The notes below the pieces were generated by a model. The model searched no databases and was not told the DNA's origin. It worked only from the letters and a program-made list of their open reading frames with translations. 64,000 bases of DNA from an uncultured Ruminococcus sp. (GTDB lineage: Bacteria; Bacillota; Clostridia; Lachnospirales; Lachnospiraceae): the NCBI GenBank assembly GCA_946494335.1, contig CAMMBV010000002.1:1-64000 (forward strand), in the 5' to 3' direction. Shown one piece after another: positions 44,744 through 54,061 of the stretch (positions within the stretch are counted from its first letter, which is position 1; the number at the start of each line of letters is the position of its first letter). The position numbers were made by a program, and so were the translations under genes.

Positions 44744-45852
44744 ATTATTTTTGTCTCCTTTCCGGGAATCTGCTGTGTAATGCAGTGAATGTTGCCGCCC
44801 CCCACCAGGATATCCCTGGCATAAACAGGCACAATTCTCCTGTCCGGATAAAGCCCTGTCAGTATTTCCACCGCTTTTTGATCGTTCCCATCGCCAAACT
44901 GGGGAACAATAACGCTTTTATTGGCGGTGTAGTAGTTTACATAACTCGCAGCCAGCCGTTCCCCTGCTTCCCGTTTCGCCTCGCCCTCCTCATAAACAAA
45001 ACCGGGCAGATCTTCCGGAGTGATGCACACCGGCCGGGCCGGAACAGGAAGCTTATGAACCGTAAGCCTGCGCCCCCTGGCGTCCCTTTCTCTTTCCAGC
45101 ACATCCAGATCCGCCCGGCTGTAAGCATACTGGGGATCTCTTTCGTCCTCCGCCCAGGCCAGCACCACCTCGCCCGGCTTTACGAAAGCGCAGACGTTAT
45201 CCACATGTTCGTTGGTTTCATCTTGCCAGATTCCGTGAGGCAGCCAGATTACCTTTTCGGCTCCCAGATACTCTTTCAGCTTCTGTTCAATCTCATCTTT
45301 TGAAAGTCCGGGATTGCGTCCTTTGCTTAAAAGACAGGCTTCCGTCACAATGACGGTGCCTTCCCCATCGCTGTGGATGGCTCCGCCCTCCAGCACAAAG
45401 GGATGGGCGTCATACCGTTCCACGCCCAGATGACGGCAGAAAAAAGACGCCGCCTGATCGTCCTGCTGCCAGTTGGGATACAGACCGTCCACTTCTCCGC
45501 CCCAGGCATTGAACTCCCAGTCCACCCCTCTGATTTCCTGTTCATCATTAACCAGAAACGTAGGACCCACATCCCTGGCCCAGGCATCGTCCGTCCGGAA
45601 AGAAAATATCTTAATCCGGTCGGAAAGCATACGCTTTGCTTCCTCCACATAGTCAGGATCCGTCATCATATAGAGCGTCTCGCTCTCAGCGATGGCCTCC
45701 GCCACCTGTGTGAAGACCTTTTTTGCCGCTTTCCCTTCAAATGGCCAGGAGCCCGGCCGCACCGGCCAGATCATAAGACATCCCTGGTGCGGTTCAAATT
45801 CTCCCGGCATATAAAAACCGTCCTTCGCCGGCGTTCCATTTAATACATTCAT
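44740..45852 (-). CDS. aguA: Agmatine deiminase
   Basis: 370 residues, peptidylarginine-deiminase fold. Visible motifs: [10 protein letters not shown] near 29, [12 protein letters not shown] near 88, [12 protein letters not shown] near 154 and [15 protein letters not shown] near 351-365 with the catalytic Cys near 357. It turns agmatine into N-carbamoylputrescine and ammonia. It follows the decarboxylase gene after a 99-nt gap that holds a perfect 12-bp hairpin, and is coupled to aguB. Confidence 0.95.
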   Translation of the reverse strand: MNVLNGTPAKDGFYMPGEFEPHQGCLMIWPVRPGSWPFEGKAAKKVFTQVAEAIAESETLYMMTDPDYVEEAKRMLSDRIKIFSFRTDDAWARDVGPTFLVNDEQEIRGVDWEFNAWGGEVDGLYPNWQQDDQAASFFCRHLGVERYDAHPFVLEGGAIHSDGEGTVIVTEACLLSKGRNPGLSKDEIEQKLKEYLGAEKVIWLPHGIWQDETNEHVDNVCAFVKPGEVVLAWAEDERDPQYAYSRADLDVLERERDARGRRLTVHKLPVPARPVCITPEDLPGFVYEEGEAKREAGERLAASYVNYYTANKSVIVPQFGDGNDQKAVEILTGLYPDRRIVPVYARDILVGGGNIHCITQQIPGKETKII

Positions 45853-45889
45853 TATGACCTCCTGTGTAACTTATCCTGCCTTCAATACA

Positions 45890-45930
45890 ATGAGGTCATC
45901 CACTGCTTCATGACCGGCGGATGACCTCAT
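45890..45930 (-). repeat. Perfect hairpin inside the polyamine operon
   Basis: ATGAGGTCATCC (45890-45901) and GGATGACCTCAT (45919-45930) are 12-bp perfect arms around a 17-nt loop between the carboxyspermidine decarboxylase gene and aguA. No clear T-run follows on the minus strand, so it may be a weak terminator or a processing or stability element that lowers aguAB expression. Confidence 0.6.
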
Positions 45931-45951
45931 TTAAGCGCAATCGTTCTACCG

Positions 45952-47073
45952 TTATGACAGACGCCCTTTAAAGTCCTCATATCCGAAAGTCTTCACAATC
46001 TCGCATTCACCGTCTTCCTTTAATACGGCGATGGAGGGCAGCGCCATTCCGTTAAACGTATTATTTTTTACCATAGAATAGATAGCCATATCCTGAAAAT
46101 ACAGCCTGTCTCCCACATTGACCGGCTGTTCAAAGGAATAATCTCCCACCACATCTCCGGCCAGACAGGTGTTGGACGATAACCGGTATGTCCAGGGCTT
46201 CTCCCCCGGTTCATAACCGTCTTTTAAGGGCGGCCGATAAGGCATCTCCAGCACATCCGGCATATGGCAGGCCGCCGACGCATCCAGAATCAGAGTCTGG
46301 ATACCGTTTTCCACAATATCCAGCACCTCCGTAACCAGATATCCCGCATTTAAAGCAATCGCTTCTCCCGGCTCCAGATAAATCTCAAGCCCGTACCTTT
46401 CCTGCATCCGGCGGATACAGCCAATCAGCCTTTTTACATCGTAACCCTCTCTGGTGATATGATGACCTCCGCCCATATTCAGCCATTTTACCCGTCCAAG
46501 AAAAGAGCCAAACTTTTCCTCCACCGCATCCAGCGTCTTCTCCAGATCATCTGCATCCTGCTCGCACAGCGTATGGAAATGGATCCCGTCCACGTATTCC
46601 AGCAGATCTTCCCGGAAAGCCTGGCGTGTTACGCCAAGTCGGGAGCCGAAAGCACAGGGGTCATAGATGGCATGTTCCCCCTGGGTAGAGCATTCCGGAT
46701 TAATCCGGATTCCCACGCCGCCTTTGGGACAGCGATCCTTATACTTCATCAGCTGTGAGAAGGAATTAAAGATAATGTGATCGCAGATGGAAGCGATTTC
46801 ATCAAAATCCTTTTCCGGATAGGCCGGTGAAAAGACATGATTTTCCTTTCCCATCATCTCTTTTCCCAGCCGTGCCTCAAAAAGACCGCTGGCGGTTGTC
46901 CCGTACAGATACTGTCCAATCAGAGGGTATTCATAAAACATGGAAAAAGCTTTCTGGGCCAGCAGGATTTTACACCCGGTCTTTTGCTGCACACTGGCAA
47001 GAATCTTCAGATTTTCCTTCAGTTTTTTCTCATCCACCACATAACAGGGGGTGGGCAGTTCCAGCATTTTCAT
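45952..47073 (-). CDS. nspC: Carboxy(nor)spermidine decarboxylase
   Basis: 373 residues from the ATG at 47073, which overlaps the preceding stop (TGATG); the longer frame to 47121 lies inside the upstream gene. Alanine-racemase-fold PLP enzyme: Lys in LLAQKAFSM near 37, HFHTLCEQDADD near 184, the Gly-rich LNMGGGHHIT near 217, LEPGEA near 252 and LDASAACHMPDV near 283. It decarboxylates carboxyspermidine to spermidine (or carboxynorspermidine to norspermidine); the putrescine-forming neighbours favour spermidine. Confidence 0.92.
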   Translation of the reverse strand: MKMLELPTPCYVVDEKKLKENLKILASVQQKTGCKILLAQKAFSMFYEYPLIGQYLYGTTASGLFEARLGKEMMGKENHVFSPAYPEKDFDEIASICDHIIFNSFSQLMKYKDRCPKGGVGIRINPECSTQGEHAIYDPCAFGSRLGVTRQAFREDLLEYVDGIHFHTLCEQDADDLEKTLDAVEEKFGSFLGRVKWLNMGGGHHITREGYDVKRLIGCIRRMQERYGLEIYLEPGEAIALNAGYLVTEVLDIVENGIQTLILDASAACHMPDVLEMPYRPPLKDGYEPGEKPWTYRLSSNTCLAGDVVGDYSFEQPVNVGDRLYFQDMAIYSMVKNNTFNGMALPSIAVLKEDGECEIVKTFGYEDFKGRLS

Positions 47074-48332
47074 CAATCCACCAGTTTCGGGTTCGCACAG
47101 ACAACCCAGGGCAGTCCCCATTTATTCAGCGCATCCATATAGGGATCCGGATCAAACTCTTCCACATTGTATACGCCCGGTTTTCTCCACAGACCCTGCA
47201 GCACCAGCATGGAACCTATCATGGCCGGAACGCCCGTCGTGTAGGAGACGGCCTGTGAGCCCACCTCTTTGTAACATTCCTGATGATCGCAGACATTATA
47301 GATATAAAGAGTTTTCTCCTTCCCGTCCTTTACTCCGGTGAAGATACAGCCGATGTTGGTTTTTCCCACTGTTCTGGGACCAAGGGATGCCGGATCCGGA
47401 AGCAGCTCCTTTAAGAACTGAATGGGCACAATTTTCTGTCCGTTAAAGTCAACGGGGTCTGTCCGCAGCATTCCCACATTCTCCAGACATTTCATGTGGG
47501 TCAGATAACTCTGTCCAAAGGTCATAAAGAATCGGATTCTTTTTACGCCCGGTATGTTCTTTGCCAGAGATTCAATCTCCTCGTGATGAAGCAGATACAT
47601 ATCCTTCATCCCCACCTGAGGAAAATCATATTCCCGTTTGATGCTCATGGCCGGAATCTCCACCCATCTGCCGTCCTCCCAGTAAGAGCCCGGAGCGGAT
47701 ACCTCACGAAGATTTACCTCAGGATTAAAATTGGTGGCAAAGGGATATCCGTGATCCCCGCCGTTGCAGTCCAGAATATCAATGGTATGAATCTCATCAA
47801 AGTAGTGCTTCTGCGCGTAGGCGGCATACACACTGGTAACGCCGGGATCAAAGCCGCTGCCTAAAAGAGCGGTCAGACCGGCTTTTTTGAATTTATCCTG
47901 ATAGTCCCACTGCCAGGAATAATCGAAATAGGCGGTGAACCCCAGGCGTTTGCATCTTTCCTCATAAATCTCACGCCACCTGGGATCTTCTGTGTCTTCC
48001 GGCTCATAATTTGCCGTGTCGATATAATGAACTCCTGCTTCCAGGCAGGCGTCCATGACCGTCAGATCCTGATAAGGAAGGGCCACATTCAAAACGGCGT
48101 CCGGCTCCCATGCCTTGATAAGACTTGCCACATCCCGCATATCATCCGCATTTACACAGGCGGTGGAAATCTTTGTTTTCGTATTGGGCGCAAGCTTTTC
48201 CTTCAGTGCGTCGCATTTTGACTTGGTCCTGCTGGCAATGAGAATTTCGTCGAACACCTCGCTGTTCTGGCAGCATTTGTGAATGGCGACAGAGGCCACG
48301 CCTCCGCATCCCACAATCATCAGTTTGCTCAT
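47073..48332 (-). CDS. Carboxyspermidine dehydrogenase (saccharopine dehydrogenase family)
   Basis: 419 residues. An N-terminal Rossmann motif MIVGCGGVASVAIHKC at 5-20 is followed by the saccharopine dehydrogenase/LYS9-like C-terminal domain (LLGSGFDPGVTSVYAAYA near 155). It condenses putrescine with aspartate semialdehyde and reduces the Schiff base with NADPH to carboxyspermidine. It overlaps speE upstream by 4 nt and the decarboxylase downstream by 1 nt, so the three are tightly coupled. Confidence 0.92.
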   Translation of the reverse strand: MSKLMIVGCGGVASVAIHKCCQNSEVFDEILIASRTKSKCDALKEKLAPNTKTKISTACVNADDMRDVASLIKAWEPDAVLNVALPYQDLTVMDACLEAGVHYIDTANYEPEDTEDPRWREIYEERCKRLGFTAYFDYSWQWDYQDKFKKAGLTALLGSGFDPGVTSVYAAYAQKHYFDEIHTIDILDCNGGDHGYPFATNFNPEVNLREVSAPGSYWEDGRWVEIPAMSIKREYDFPQVGMKDMYLLHHEEIESLAKNIPGVKRIRFFMTFGQSYLTHMKCLENVGMLRTDPVDFNGQKIVPIQFLKELLPDPASLGPRTVGKTNIGCIFTGVKDGKEKTLYIYNVCDHQECYKEVGSQAVSYTTGVPAMIGSMLVLQGLWRKPGVYNVEEFDPDPYMDALNKWGLPWVVCANPKLVD

Positions 48333-49189
48333 AATTTATCTTCCTCCTCTTCCAGTAAGTCCTCCACATACCTGGGCAGCATGAACGCTCCGATATGCAG
48401 ATTGGCTGTATAATACCAGGTTTTAATGTTTCGTTTTCTCCAGCGGGCCCCGTCGAAATCCCGGATGGGATGGTATTTTTTGGATGCAAAGCCAAACAGC
48501 CAGTATCCGGCCGGACAGGTGGTGATGTGGGCCTGATAGACCCTGCTGATGGGAAAACTGCGGAACACCTTCCGGTGCATACTGCGGCAGGCCGCCTCGT
48601 CTTCATCGTAAAAGGGGCTTCCGTGCTGATAGACCATGATGCCGTCTTCCTTTAAAGCTTTATAGCAGCTTCCGTAAAACTCCTTCGTAAACAGTCCTTC
48701 CGTATATCCGAAAGGATTGGTGGAATCATTAATGATCAGATCGTATTCATTGATCCTGCGGCGCAGAAAACGCAGACCGTCTTCATGATAGATCTTCACC
48801 CGCGGATCTTTCAGGCCCTGGGCCATGTCAGGGAAAAACTTCTGACAGACCTCCATGAACAGCTCATCCTGCTCCACAATTTCGATTTCCTCAATTTCAG
48901 GATAATAAGAAAGCTCTTTTGCCACGCCTCCGTCGCCGCCGCCGATGATCAGCACTTTTTTTACATTGGGATGGACCGCCATGGGCACATGGGTCACCAT
49001 CTCATCGTATACAAATTCATCCGCATCGGAAAATATGATATCGCCGTTTAAAGTCACAAACTTCCCAAGCTCCGGGGAATCAAACACATCGATGCGCTGG
49101 TAGTCGCTTTCCCCGCTGAACAGCTGCTTATCCGTGCGTATCGTCAGCTTGATATTCTGGGTATGTATTTCCGAAAACCACATTTCCAT
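48329..49189 (-). CDS. speE: Spermidine synthase-family aminopropyltransferase
   Basis: 286 residues. The SAM-fold nucleotide site GGGDGGVAKELSYY near 80 and EIEIVEQDELF near 100 are standard. The active-site loop reads NDSTNPFGYTEGLF near 152-165, where characterised enzymes have DS(S/T)(D/E)PxGP, and YQHGSPF near 187 lacks the usual acidic residue before NPW/SPW. No SAM decarboxylase gene (speD) is in the window. The substrate may therefore differ from decarboxylated SAM. It lies 5 nt after speA and overlaps the dehydrogenase gene. Confidence 0.88.
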   Translation of the reverse strand: MEMWFSEIHTQNIKLTIRTDKQLFSGESDYQRIDVFDSPELGKFVTLNGDIIFSDADEFVYDEMVTHVPMAVHPNVKKVLIIGGGDGGVAKELSYYPEIEEIEIVEQDELFMEVCQKFFPDMAQGLKDPRVKIYHEDGLRFLRRRINEYDLIINDSTNPFGYTEGLFTKEFYGSCYKALKEDGIMVYQHGSPFYDEDEAACRSMHRKVFRSFPISRVYQAHITTCPAGYWLFGFASKKYHPIRDFDGARWRKRNIKTWYYTANLHIGAFMLPRYVEDLLEEEEDKL

Positions 49190-49193
49190 AATT

Positions 49194-50648
49194 TCACTGC
49201 TCCTGTATCACATTCAAATATTCTACCATGGGATTCTCCGTGCCCTGCAGCGAACATCCTTTTTCCCTGGCAAATAAAATATAGTCGATAATCTCTCTGG
49301 TGATTCGCTCGCCGGGGGCCAGAATGGGTATTCCCGGCGGATAGCACATGACAAACTCCCCGCACACACAGTGCTCCGTCTTCTCAATGGGCAGGGATTT
49401 GCGCTCCGCGTAAAAAGCCTTCTGGGGCGACATCACCACCTCCGGCTGAATATATTCACAGTCTATCAGACCGCTTCCGTCTCTTTCATACAGCCTTTTA
49501 ATATCCGCCAGCGCCCCCACCAGACGTTCAATATCCCGGATTCTGTCCCCGATGGAGATATAGGCCATCATATTGCCGATATCGCCAAACTCCACCTGTA
49601 TATCGTATTCATCCCGCAGAAGATCATAGACCTCAATTCCCGTAAGGCCGATATCCTGGGTGTAGACGCAAAGCTTGGTCACATCAAAATCATAGACGCT
49701 GCTGCCGTTGATCAGTTCCTTCCCATATGCGTAATAACCGCCGATGGCGTTAATCTCCGTCCTTGCGTACTCCGCCATGTCCACCACTTTGGAAAAGGAG
49801 GATTCCCCGCGCAGCGCCAGATTTCTTCTGGAAATATCCAGGCTTGACAAAAGCAGATAGGAAGCGCTGGTGGTCTGTGTCAGATTGATGATCTGACGGA
49901 CGTATTCCGCATTCATGGTTTTATTGGTCAAAAGAACGGAACTCTGAGTCAGACTGCCCCCCGATTTGTGCATGGAAATGGCCGCCATATCAGCGCCGGC
50001 GGCCATGCCGGAAACAGGCAGATTTTTCCCGAAATACAGATGGGTTCCATGAGCCTCATCCACCAGCACCTTCATACCATGTTCATGGGCCGTCTGCACA
50101 ATGGATACCAGATCGGAGCAGATGCCGTAATAGGTCGGATTATTGACCAGTACCGCCGCCGCATCCGGATGGAGAGCGATGGCTTTTTTCAGCTTGTCAT
50201 TTTCCATGCCAAGAGCAATTCCGATCCGTTCCTCCACTTCCATGTCCACATAAACGGGAACCGCCCCGCACAGCACCAGGGCATTGATGGCGCTTTTGTG
50301 CACATTCCTGGGGAGGATGATCTTGTCGCCCGCCTTACAGACGGACAGGATCATACTCTGCACCGCAGATGTGGTCCCTCCAACCATCAAAAAGGCATGA
50401 TCCGCACCGAAGGCCTCCGCCGTCAGTTCCTCCGCTTCCCGGATCACTGATACCGGATGACACAGATTATCAAGGGGCTTCATGGAATTCACATCCAGGT
50501 TTACGCATCGGTCTCCCAGCAGCTGTTCCAGCTCAGGATTTCCTCTTCCTCTTTTATGACCGGGTACATCAAAGGGTACCACCCGTTTTTTTCTTAAACG
50601 CTCCAGTGCTTCACAAATCGGAGCTCTTTTCTGATCTGTGTTGTTCAT
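49194..50648 (-). CDS. speA: Arginine decarboxylase, Orn/Lys/Arg decarboxylase fold
   Basis: 484 residues from the ATG at 50648 (GGGAGT 8 nt upstream; an ATG at 50711 precedes a terminator). PLP-dependent fold type I: FDVPGHKRGRG near 27, FLMVGGTTSAVQSMIL near 83, LVDEAHGTHLYFG near 198 and the PLP-lysine in SMHKSGGSLTQ near 226. The C-terminal domain has CYPPGIPILAPGE near 440. The agmatine-using genes downstream make arginine the likely substrate. It is the first gene of the six-gene polyamine operon. Confidence 0.9.
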   Translation of the reverse strand: MNNTDQKRAPICEALERLRKKRVVPFDVPGHKRGRGNPELEQLLGDRCVNLDVNSMKPLDNLCHPVSVIREAEELTAEAFGADHAFLMVGGTTSAVQSMILSVCKAGDKIILPRNVHKSAINALVLCGAVPVYVDMEVEERIGIALGMENDKLKKAIALHPDAAAVLVNNPTYYGICSDLVSIVQTAHEHGMKVLVDEAHGTHLYFGKNLPVSGMAAGADMAAISMHKSGGSLTQSSVLLTNKTMNAEYVRQIINLTQTTSASYLLLSSLDISRRNLALRGESSFSKVVDMAEYARTEINAIGGYYAYGKELINGSSVYDFDVTKLCVYTQDIGLTGIEVYDLLRDEYDIQVEFGDIGNMMAYISIGDRIRDIERLVGALADIKRLYERDGSGLIDCEYIQPEVVMSPQKAFYAERKSLPIEKTEHCVCGEFVMCYPPGIPILAPGERITREIIDYILFAREKGCSLQGTENPMVEYLNVIQEQ

Positions 50649-50686
50649 AACATTACTCCCGTGTGTCTTTATGGATGATGCCGAAG

Positions 50687-50724
50687 AAAAAAGCAGATGA
50701 AATAGTATCATCTGCTTTCAATCA
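50687..50724 (-). terminator. Terminator-like hairpin in the speA leader
   Basis: On the minus strand AAAGCAGATGA and TCATCTGCTTT pair around an 8-nt loop and are followed by TTTCTTC, only 40 nt before the speA start and about 20-25 nt after the predicted transcript start. That position suggests attenuation. Confidence 0.65.
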
Positions 50725-50750
50725 TTCTCAATCCATACATGTATATACAG

Positions 50751-50779
50751 ATTATATTCGTTTTCAGAGTATATTGCAA
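50751..50779 (-). promoter_or_regulatory. speA promoter
   Basis: Minus strand -35 TTGCAA (50779-50774), exactly 17 nt, perfect -10 TATAAT (50756-50751). Transcription would start near 50744, leaving a leader of about 95 nt. Confidence 0.7.
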
Positions 50780-51024
50780 ATATATGTTACGTACTCTTAT
50801 TGACCGTTTCACAAGATGACGCGTTTTTCACGCTGATTATAAAGTAATCAACTTATAAAATTTGAGCTTCTAACTCAATCAATAATGTGGCGTCACGCCA
50901 CGCTCGGCAACCGATCCCGCCTGTCCGTATGGGCTTTTGAAATTGGATCCTATATTTGCTTGAAAACAAAAATAATCTTATGCTTTCCTGCGCACCTACA
51001 ATTTAACATAAAGGATGCGTGAAG
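50780..51024. other. Intergenic region upstream of speA
   Basis: No gene is supported. It contains a perfect 6-bp stem GTGGCG/CGCCAC at 50886-50900 next to a GC-rich patch (50881-50935) within an otherwise AT-rich region. No clear terminator for the ABC-F gene (stop at 51025) is visible on the minus strand. Confidence 0.5.
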
Positions 51025-52515
51025 TCAATACATCTGCAGTTGTTTTGTGGCCGTTTTCTCCATAAACCTCCTGTCATGCTCCACAAATATCATAGTGGGC
51101 TGCCATTTTGCAATCAGCTCCTCCAGCTGAATTCTGGAATAAAGATCAATATAATTAAGGGGCTCGTCCCAGATGTACAGATGGGCCGGCCTGCAAAGGC
51201 TTGCAGCCAACAGCACCTTTTTCTTCTGCCCCTCACTGAAGGTCTGCATCTCTTTTTCAAACTGTTCCCGGGAAAAATCCAGTTTCCGAAGCAGCGCTTT
51301 AACCAGGCTTTCTTCCAGTCCCTGTTCCTGGATAAAAGAAGAAAGACTGCCCTTTAAATACGAGGTATCCTGGGATACATAGGAAACAACCAAGCCGGAG
51401 GCTGTGACAATCTCTCCGGTATGCTCCACCGGCTCTTTCAGGATCAGTTTTATCAGCGTGGATTTCCCGCATCCGTTGCCGCCGTTTATGGCCAGACGGT
51501 CTTTCTGACACAGCTCAAAGCTGATATGTGAAAAGACGTTTTTCCCATCATATCCGGCGGACAGATCCCGGGCCGTAATCAGCCGCGACTGATGATGAAC
51601 CAGAGGCATCAGCTTTAATTCTTCCGCATATTCCACGTTTTTCAAAAGCTTTTCTTTTTCCTGCAGATCCTTTTCCTGTCTCTGCTCCAGATTTTTTCTT
51701 CTCTGCTGCATCCTTCTGGATTTTTCTCCTATATAGTCCCGGTTTGGCCGGTCTTTCTGTCCCTTCACGCCTTTCCTGCCTATTTTGACGGATTCCGCTT
51801 TGTCCGCCCATCCCCCCGCCTGCCTGGATGCTTCCTTCAAACGGCGGATATCCTTTTTCAGACGTTCATTTTCCCCGATCTCAAAAGCATCTCTTCTCTT
51901 TCTGTTCTCGTCCCAGGATGAGTAATTTCCTTTCTGAATCTCGATATTACTGCGGTTGATGGATAAAATATGATCCACACACGTATCAAGAAATGCACGG
52001 TCATGGGATACCAGAATAAATCCTTTCTTTTCTTTTAAATACTCTCCCACCAGCTGCCTGGACGGTGCGTCCAGATGGTTTGTCGGCTCATCAATGAGCA
52101 GAAAATGATTGTCCCGCGAAAAGAGAAGGGCCAGCAGCATCTTGGTCTGTTCTCCTCTTGACATGGATGCAAAGGGACGATATAAAATATCCTCTTTCAG
52201 TTTCAGCCGGGCCATTTCTTTTTTCACCCGCCAAAGCTCCATCCCCGGCTCCAGGCAGTACAGACAATCAATGGTATCCAGTTCTTTCATGGGAACGGGA
52301 AAGGGAAAATAATCTGCCGGTACATTCAGGCTGATCTGGCCGCCGTACTCGTACTCTCCCATTAAAAGTTTCAAAAAAGTTGTTTTTCCTCTGCCGTTTC
52401 TTCCGATGAATCCCAGTCTCCAGTCAGTATCAATATGAAAAGAAACATGATCAAAAATGCACTCCGGGCTGTCCTCATAGGAAAACGTAAGGTCTGTCAC
52501 CTGTATAACAGACAT
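51025..52515 (-). CDS. ABC-F ATPase, Lsa-like ribosomal protection protein
   Basis: 496 residues from the ATG at 52515, 8 nt after GGAGG. Two ABC cassettes: Walker A GFIGRNGRGKTTF near 34, signature SRGEQTK near 122 and LLIDEPTNHLD near 140; then NGGNGCGKST near 340, SEGQKKK near 426 and LYIWDEPLNYID near 445. A long charged linker (about 200-310) joins them. There are no membrane segments, as in ABC-F. The IDTDWRLGFIGRNGRGKTT block resembles Lsa proteins, which protect the ribosome against lincosamides, streptogramin A and pleuromutilins. Whether this member confers resistance cannot be told; it may be housekeeping. Confidence 0.82.
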   Translation of the reverse strand: MSVIQVTDLTFSYEDSPECIFDHVSFHIDTDWRLGFIGRNGRGKTTFLKLLMGEYEYGGQISLNVPADYFPFPVPMKELDTIDCLYCLEPGMELWRVKKEMARLKLKEDILYRPFASMSRGEQTKMLLALLFSRDNHFLLIDEPTNHLDAPSRQLVGEYLKEKKGFILVSHDRAFLDTCVDHILSINRSNIEIQKGNYSSWDENRKRRDAFEIGENERLKKDIRRLKEASRQAGGWADKAESVKIGRKGVKGQKDRPNRDYIGEKSRRMQQRRKNLEQRQEKDLQEKEKLLKNVEYAEELKLMPLVHHQSRLITARDLSAGYDGKNVFSHISFELCQKDRLAINGGNGCGKSTLIKLILKEPVEHTGEIVTASGLVVSYVSQDTSYLKGSLSSFIQEQGLEESLVKALLRKLDFSREQFEKEMQTFSEGQKKKVLLAASLCRPAHLYIWDEPLNYIDLYSRIQLEELIAKWQPTMIFVEHDRRFMEKTATKQLQMY

Positions 52516-52605
52516 GGGCATCACCTCCTTCATCATTTTTCAAAATATGGCCCTCCATTTTTTGTGAATATTGTATAATTTTCAACTGGAATTTTTATAC
52601 ATGTT

Positions 52606-52634
52606 TTGCTAAGATAGAAAACTGAATGTAGTAT
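52606..52634 (+). promoter_or_regulatory. Promoter of the MATE gene
   Basis: -35 TTGCTA (52606-52611), 17-nt spacer, -10 TAGTAT (52629-52634), followed by GAGGAGGG and the GTG start at 52656. Confidence 0.55.
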
Positions 52635-52655
52635 ATCCAATGAGGAGGGATAGTC

Positions 52656-54008
52656 GTGTACCATATGACCAGCGGATCACCGCTGAAAATACTGATTCGT
52701 TTTTCGCTTCCCATGCTGCTGAGCATGGTATTTCAACAACTCTATAATGTGGTGGACAGCATTATCGCCGGACAATGCATTAATGTAAATGCCCTGGCCG
52801 CCATCGGCGCTTCTTATCCTGTCACCACACTGTTTCTTTCCATCGCCACCGGGGCCAGCGCCGGCTGCTCCATCGTTATCGCCCAGTTTTTCGGCGCCAG
52901 AATGATGGTAAAGGTTAAGACCTCCATCTATACTGCCATGACTGCGCTGACCGTACTTTCAGTCCTCTTGACCATCGCCGGACTATTAAGCTGCGGCGGA
53001 CTGCTGTCTCTGATCCATACACCTGCCAGTATATTTGACGATGCCGCATCCTACCTGAAGATTTACATATTGGGACTTCTCTTTTTATTTCTTTACAATG
53101 CAGCCAATGCCATTTACAACGGTCTGGGGGATTCTAAAACCCCCCTTTATTTTCTGATTTTTTCCTCCGTCTTCAACGTGGCTCTGGATCTGATCTTTGT
53201 AAACATTTTTCATATGGGCGTGGCGGGCCTTGCCTGGGCCACGCTTACCGCACAGGGACTGGCAGCTGCTTTATCCGTCTTTCTTTTAATTTTCCGCATT
53301 CGCAGGATCAGGCTTCCCCATCACCATACCGCCCCGGTCTGGAACTGGCGGCTTTTACTGTCCATGACCCGCATTGCCATTCCCAGCATCTGTCAGCAGT
53401 CTTTTATTTCAGTGGGAATCTTTATGATTCAGGGTGTGGTCAACGCCTGTGGATCCGCTGCGGTAGCCGCGTTTTCCGCCGCGTTGAAAATCAGCACCTT
53501 TATGATTATGGTAATGAATACACTGCCAAACGCCCTTTCCAGCTACGCCTCTCAGAATATCGGAGCAGGCAGACTCACCCGCGTATCCCAGGGAATGCGG
53601 GCCGCTCTGGGACTTTCGGAAACCATTGTTCTGTTCCTGAATCTGATTGTCTTTATTTTCGGAAAGAATATCTTAGGTCTTTTCGTTTCTGCTGACAATA
53701 AAGAAGTTATCCGGCTGGGCATTAAGTATCTCTATACAGTAGCGCCATTTTATACCCTGGTAGGCGTTAAGAACTGCTGCGACAGCATCTTACGAGGGGG
53801 CGGAGCCATGAAACCTTTCATGATCGGCACCTTCACAGATCTTCTCATCCGCGTGGGATTTGCCTACGGTGCATTCGGTCTTCTTGGCTTTGGCTCTATC
53901 TGCTGGGCCTACCCCGCCGGCTGGGTGATAGGAGCGCCTCTGTGTTTCTTTTTCTACAGGAAAGGATACTGGAAAAATCATATGCTGTTCAAAACGCAGC
54001 ACAGCTGA
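52656..54008 (+). CDS. MATE-family efflux transporter
   Basis: 450 residues from a GTG with GAGGAGGG 6 nt upstream. Twelve membrane segments in two MatE repeats (about 10-170 and 235-400). The N-terminal PMLLSMVFQQLYNVVDSIIAG near 19-39 and NALAAIGASYPV near 44 are typical of the DinF/NorM-like MATE proteins. It exports cationic drugs or metabolites using Na+ or H+. It converges on the flavodoxin gene with a shared terminator. Confidence 0.9.
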   Translation: MYHMTSGSPLKILIRFSLPMLLSMVFQQLYNVVDSIIAGQCINVNALAAIGASYPVTTLFLSIATGASAGCSIVIAQFFGARMMVKVKTSIYTAMTALTVLSVLLTIAGLLSCGGLLSLIHTPASIFDDAASYLKIYILGLLFLFLYNAANAIYNGLGDSKTPLYFLIFSSVFNVALDLIFVNIFHMGVAGLAWATLTAQGLAAALSVFLLIFRIRRIRLPHHHTAPVWNWRLLLSMTRIAIPSICQQSFISVGIFMIQGVVNACGSAAVAAFSAALKISTFMIMVMNTLPNALSSYASQNIGAGRLTRVSQGMRAALGLSETIVLFLNLIVFIFGKNILGLFVSADNKEVIRLGIKYLYTVAPFYTLVGVKNCCDSILRGGGAMKPFMIGTFTDLLIRVGFAYGAFGLLGFGSICWAYPAGWVIGAPLCFFFYRKGYWKNHMLFKTQHS

Positions 54009-54012
54009 CCAC

Positions 54013-54052
54013 AAAAATGCCGCTGTACATGGGTCTGTACAACGGCATTTTC
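54013..54052. terminator. Bidirectional terminator between MATE and flavodoxin genes
   Basis: AAAATGCCGCTGTACA and TGTACAACGGCATTTT pair (one mismatch), with A-runs and T-runs on both sides. It lies between two convergent genes, so it serves both. Confidence 0.8.
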
Positions 54053-54061
54053 TCATATCAC

